Source: Clostridia bacterium
Lineage (GTDB): Bacteria > Bacillota > Clostridia > Oscillospirales > CAG-272
Direction of reading: 5' to 3'
Length of the DNA stretch: 8,507 bases
Assembly: GCA_017386965.1 (NCBI GenBank)
Contig: JAFOGE010000131.1
Coordinates: forward strand, 1 to 8,507
This document shows positions 5,965 through 8,507 of the stretch, one piece after another. Both the position numbers and the translations under genes were made by a program. The notes beneath the pieces were generated by a model. It made no database searches. It was not told the DNA's origin and was given only the letters and a program-made list of their open reading frames with translations. Numbering within the stretch: position 1 is the stretch's first letter; each line of letters opens with the position of its first letter.

Positions 5965-7785
5965 TTATTGATCGTCGTCCAGCTTGAGGACGGCCATAAA
6001 GGCCTCTGGGGACACCTGAACGGATCCCAGCTGGCGCATCTTCTTTTTTCCTTCCTTCTGCTTTTCCAGAAGCTTCTTCTTTCGGGTAATGTCGCCGCCG
6101 TAGCACTTTGCAAGCACGTCCTTGCGCATGGCCTTGACGGTTTCTCTGGCGATGACCTTGGTTCCGATCGCTGCCTGGATCGGCACCTCAAAGAGCTGAC
6201 GCGGAATGTTATCCTTGAGCTTTTCTGCGATCTTACGGGCGCGACCGTAAGCCTTTTCCTCATGAACGATAAAGGAGAGAGCATCGACCTGTTCTCCGTT
6301 GAGCAGGAAGTCCAGCTTGACCAATTTGCTCGGTTCATAGCCCTTCATTTCATAGTCCAGGGAGGCGTATCCTCTGGAGCGGCTCTTGAGTGCATCAAAG
6401 AAGTCATAGATGATCTCATTCAAGGGAAGATCATAGTGCAGCTCGACGCGGGTGGGATCGAGATACTTCATATCAATGAATACACCGCGCCTTGTCTGGC
6501 AGAGGTCCATCAGTCCGCCGACGTAATCCACGGGCGTGATGATATTTGCCTTTACCAAAGGCTCGTATGCGACCTCAATGGCGTCCGGGGAAGGGTAATT
6601 GGAGGGGTTGTCAATGCGGACGGTTTCGCCGCCCTTGAGCTTGACTTGATAGATAACGCTGGGGGCAGTGGTGATCAGATCCAGATTGAACTCCCGCTCC
6701 AGGCGTTCCTCAATGATTTCCATATGAAGCAGCCCCAGGAATCCGCAACGGAAGCCGAAGCCGAGTGCAATCGAGGTTTCGGGCTCGAAGATCAGGGCCG
6801 CGTCGTTGAGCTGAAGCTTTTCAAGAGCATCGCGCAGATCGCCGTAGCGGGCACCGTCTGCCGGGTAAATACCCGCATAAACCATGGGCTGCACCGCCTT
6901 AAAGCCGGGAAGGGGGGCTTCGGTCGGATTGCTTACAAGGGTGACCGTGTCACCCACGCGCGTATCGCTGACGCTTTTGATGGAGGCGGTGATATAGCCA
7001 ACGTCGCCGGAGCGCAGGCAATCGCCCTTGCACAGGCCGAAGGGCTCCATCGTACCGACGTCCACAACGTCAAATACGGCACCGGTGCTCATCAGCTGGA
7101 TGCGGTCACCACACTTGACGGAGCCGTCGATGATGCGGACGTTGACCACGACGCCGAGATAGCTGTCGTAGTAGGAGTCAAAGATCAGCGCCTTCAAGGG
7201 AGCGTTCTCGTCACCGACGGGAGCAGGGATGTCGCGCACAACGGCCTCCAGAACGTCCTCAATGTTCAGTCCGGTTTTTGCCGAAATCGCGGGGCATTCC
7301 TCTGCGGGGATGCCAATGATATCCTCAATCTCCATGCGGCATTTGTCAATGTCCGCCGAGGGAAGGTCGATCTTGTTGATGACGGGAATGATCTCAAGAT
7401 TCGCGTCCACCGCGAGATAGGCGTTGGCCAATGTCTGCGCCTCAATGCCCTGTGTGGCATCGACGACCAGAAGTGCGCCGTCGCAGGCGTTGAGCGAACG
7501 GGAAACCTCATAGTTAAAATCCACGTGTCCGGGCGTATCAATGAGATTGAAGGTGTAAAGCTCGCCGTCCTTTGCAAGGTAGTTCAGCTTTACGGCGCGG
7601 GCCTTAATTGTAATGCCGCGTTCCCGCTCCAGATCCATGTTATCCAGAAGCTGATTTTCCATCTCACGGGAGGATACCGTTTGCGTACTTTCCAGAATAC
7701 GGTCGGCCAGGGTTGACTTTCCGTGGTCGATATGCGCAATGATGGAAAAATTGCGGATGTGATTTTGTCTGTCGGATGATTGCAC
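5965..7785 (-). CDS. lepA: Translation elongation factor 4 (LepA), ribosome-associated GTPase
   Basis: LepA/EF4 is a ribosome-binding GTPase affecting translation initiation and back-translocation. The 606-residue protein is full length (Bacillus LepA is about 612). G motifs are AHIDHGKST (17-25), RGIT (56-59), DTPGH (83-87), NKID (137-140) and SAK (168-170). Family hallmarks include [18 protein letters not shown] and the LepA-specific C-terminal end [22 protein letters not shown], finishing in [13 protein letters not shown]. The start is GTG at 7785 with a weak AAGGA 13 bases upstream. An upstream in-frame TTG at 7860 is rejected because it forms the -35 box of the lepA promoter. The gene is monocistronic, with its own promoter and terminator, and is not next to hemW or hrcA, which often follow lepA in Firmicutes. 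No motif is missing. Confidence 0.97.
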   Translation of the reverse strand: MQSSDRQNHIRNFSIIAHIDHGKSTLADRILESTQTVSSREMENQLLDNMDLERERGITIKARAVKLNYLAKDGELYTFNLIDTPGHVDFNYEVSRSLNACDGALLVVDATQGIEAQTLANAYLAVDANLEIIPVINKIDLPSADIDKCRMEIEDIIGIPAEECPAISAKTGLNIEDVLEAVVRDIPAPVGDENAPLKALIFDSYYDSYLGVVVNVRIIDGSVKCGDRIQLMSTGAVFDVVDVGTMEPFGLCKGDCLRSGDVGYITASIKSVSDTRVGDTVTLVSNPTEAPLPGFKAVQPMVYAGIYPADGARYGDLRDALEKLQLNDAALIFEPETSIALGFGFRCGFLGLLHMEIIEERLEREFNLDLITTAPSVIYQVKLKGGETVRIDNPSNYPSPDAIEVAYEPLVKANIITPVDYVGGLMDLCQTRRGVFIDMKYLDPTRVELHYDLPLNEIIYDFFDALKSRSRGYASLDYEMKGYEPSKLVKLDFLLNGEQVDALSFIVHEEKAYGRARKIAEKLKDNIPRQLFEVPIQAAIGTKVIARETVKAMRKDVLAKCYGGDITRKKKLLEKQKEGKKKMRQLGSVQVSPEAFMAVLKLDDDQ

Positions 7786-7831
7786 GTTGTTTGAACCGTC
7801 CTTTTCTTCGGGGATTTGCGTATACTTCAAT

Positions 7832-7860
7832 ATTATATCGCATTTTTTGAAATCTGGCAA
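7832..7860 (-). promoter_or_regulatory. Sigma-A type promoter of lepA
   Basis: On the minus strand TTGCCA (7855-7860) and a perfect TATAAT (7832-7837) are 17 bases apart. Transcription should begin near 7825, about 40 bases before the GTG at 7785. This shows that codons upstream of about 7825 cannot be part of the protein. Confidence 0.85.
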
Positions 7861-7917
7861 TAGGTTTGCAATATTTTTCTTCTAAAACCGAAAAAAAAGA
7901 TAAAAGCAGCAATATTT
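7857..7917. repeat. GCAATA/GCAATATTT repeats between divergent promoters
   Basis: GCAATATTT occurs at 7868-7876 and 7909-7917, 41 bases apart. A shorter GCAATA lies at 7857-7862, 11 bases before the first and inside the lepA -35 region. Spacings near whole helical turns suit a regulator site, but the DNA is AT-rich and chance is a fair explanation. The rest of the gap 7861-7941 shows nothing else. Confidence 0.25.
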
Positions 7918-7941
7918 GTCTAAAAAAACGCAAACTGTATC

Positions 7942-7970
7942 TTGAAATTATTAGAGTTTTGTTTTATACT
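7942..7970 (+). promoter_or_regulatory. Sigma-A type promoter of the divergent oxidoreductase gene
   Basis: TTGAAA (7942-7947) and TATACT (7965-7970) are separated by 17 bases. Transcription should begin near 7977, about 36 bases before the ATG at 8013. A small inverted repeat AGGT-N5-ACCT (7974-7986) lies on the expected start site and could be an operator half-site pair, but it is too short to call. Confidence 0.8.
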
Positions 7971-8012
7971 ATAAGGTGTAAAACCTCTTAAAGAATTGGA
8001 GTGACAAAGGTT

Positions 8013-8507
8013 ATGAACAAAAAGAAGGTTGCAATCGTCGGTTACGGCGGCATGGGCGGCTGGCATGAGAGAAAAATGCAGTCCAGTGACGTGGTCGAGC
8101 TGGCCGGCATTTGGGATATTAAAGAAAGCAGACGCAATATGGCTCTGGAGAAGGGCATTCACGTATATAACTCCTATGAGGATCTTCTGGCAGATCCTAC
8201 CGTTGAGATCGTCACCGTAGCGGTCCCGAACGACAGTCATCTCCCTCTGTCCGTTCAGGCAATGCGGGCCGGAAAAAATGTGATCTCCGAAAAGCCGGTT
8301 GCTATGAATAGCGCCGAGCTTGCCGAGATGATTGCCTGCTCAAAGGAAACGGGAAAGGTGTTCTCCGTACATCAGAACCGTCGCTGGGACAGTGATTTCC
8401 TGATGGCCAAGCAGCTTTACGAATCCGGAGAGCTTGGCGATATCTTCTGCATCGAGTCCCGCGTGCACGGCTCGCGCGGCATTCCCGGTGACTGGAGAGG
8501 AAAGCAG
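8013..8507 (+). CDS. Gfo/Idh/MocA-family NAD(P)-dependent oxidoreductase, N-terminal part
   Basis: The frame is open from ATG 8013 to the window edge, 165 codons, so the gene is cut by the window and not broken. It starts with a Rossmann fold: GYGGMGGWH at 10-18, then Asp35 at the end of the second strand, which points to NAD rather than NADP. VPNDSH (71-76) and EKPVA (93-97) are hallmarks of the family, which oxidises or reduces sugars, inositols and related polyols. The start of the C-terminal substrate domain follows (VHQNRRWDSDF, then SRVHGSRGIPGDW). The catalytic residues of that domain lie beyond the window, so the substrate is unknown. GGAG lies 11 bases before the ATG. Transcribed divergently from lepA with its own promoter, it is probably unrelated to the purine operon. 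Confidence 0.9.
   Translation, partial: MNKKKVAIVGYGGMGGWHERKMQSSDVVELAGIWDIKESRRNMALEKGIHVYNSYEDLLADPTVEIVTVAVPNDSHLPLSVQAMRAGKNVISEKPVAMNSAELAEMIACSKETGKVFSVHQNRRWDSDFLMAKQLYESGELGDIFCIESRVHGSRGIPGDWRGKQ

Noticed and set aside
5795..6338. Minus-strand frames overlapping the end of lepA and its terminator
   Set aside because: They are out-of-frame products, Arg- and Ser-rich, that run through a 21-pair terminator.
5968..7716. 582-codon plus-strand open frame opposite lepA
   Set aside because: It is antisense to a full-length, fully conserved LepA and has no start signal of its own.
7664..8240. Minus-strand frames upstream of and opposite the start of the oxidoreductase gene
   Set aside because: One overlaps the lepA 5' end out of frame and both cross well-formed promoters; neither has a supported start.
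1..8507. Mobile element, CRISPR array, phage or defence module
   Set aside because: No transposase, integrase, spaced repeats or defence-type domains appear in any frame; all larger frames are accounted for by transport, salvage, translation and oxidoreductase genes.

Overview
The window looks like the chromosome of an anaerobic, low-to-medium GC Firmicute, probably a Clostridia member. The reasons are strong AGGAGG ribosome binding sites on most genes, sigma-A type promoters in AT-rich gaps, frequent GTG starts, a LepA of clostridial/bacillar character, and an exported lipoprotein rich in cysteine. No mobile element, CRISPR array, rRNA or tRNA was seen. Placement below class level is not supported by the sequence alone.

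Layout: bases 1-33 may be the tail of a plus-strand gene that converges on the main operon, with a shared hairpin terminator at 39-67. From 5758 down to 88 on the minus strand runs a five-gene unit. In transcription order it is xanthine phosphoribosyltransferase (xpt), a BMP-family substrate-binding lipoprotein, a double-domain ABC ATPase (GTG start at 3696) and two membrane permeases. The last three genes overlap by 14 and 4 bases. A clear promoter (TTGATT-17-TATAAT) stands before xpt. A strong hairpin with a T run directly follows the lipoprotein gene and should reduce transcription into the ATPase and permease genes. Next, 5965-7785 on the minus strand is lepA, closed by a very long perfect-type hairpin and driven by its own promoter at 7832-7860. 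Divergent from lepA, a Gfo/Idh/MocA-family oxidoreductase starts at 8013 and runs off the right edge.

How the genes work together: the lipoprotein captures a ligand outside the membrane, the two permeases form the channel and the ATPase powers import. These four match the NupNOPQ/BMP type of purine nucleoside or base importer. Xpt then converts imported xanthine plus PRPP to XMP. Co-transcription makes a purine base, most simply xanthine or a related compound, the leading candidate ligand, but this is inference. lepA and the oxidoreductase are separate units.

The region is mostly ordinary housekeeping and transport. I found no convincing undescribed system. The points most worth checking are the phased direct repeats on the xpt promoter, the apparent lack of a purine riboswitch, the two hairpins between lipoprotein and ATPase genes, and the ligand of the cysteine-rich binding protein.
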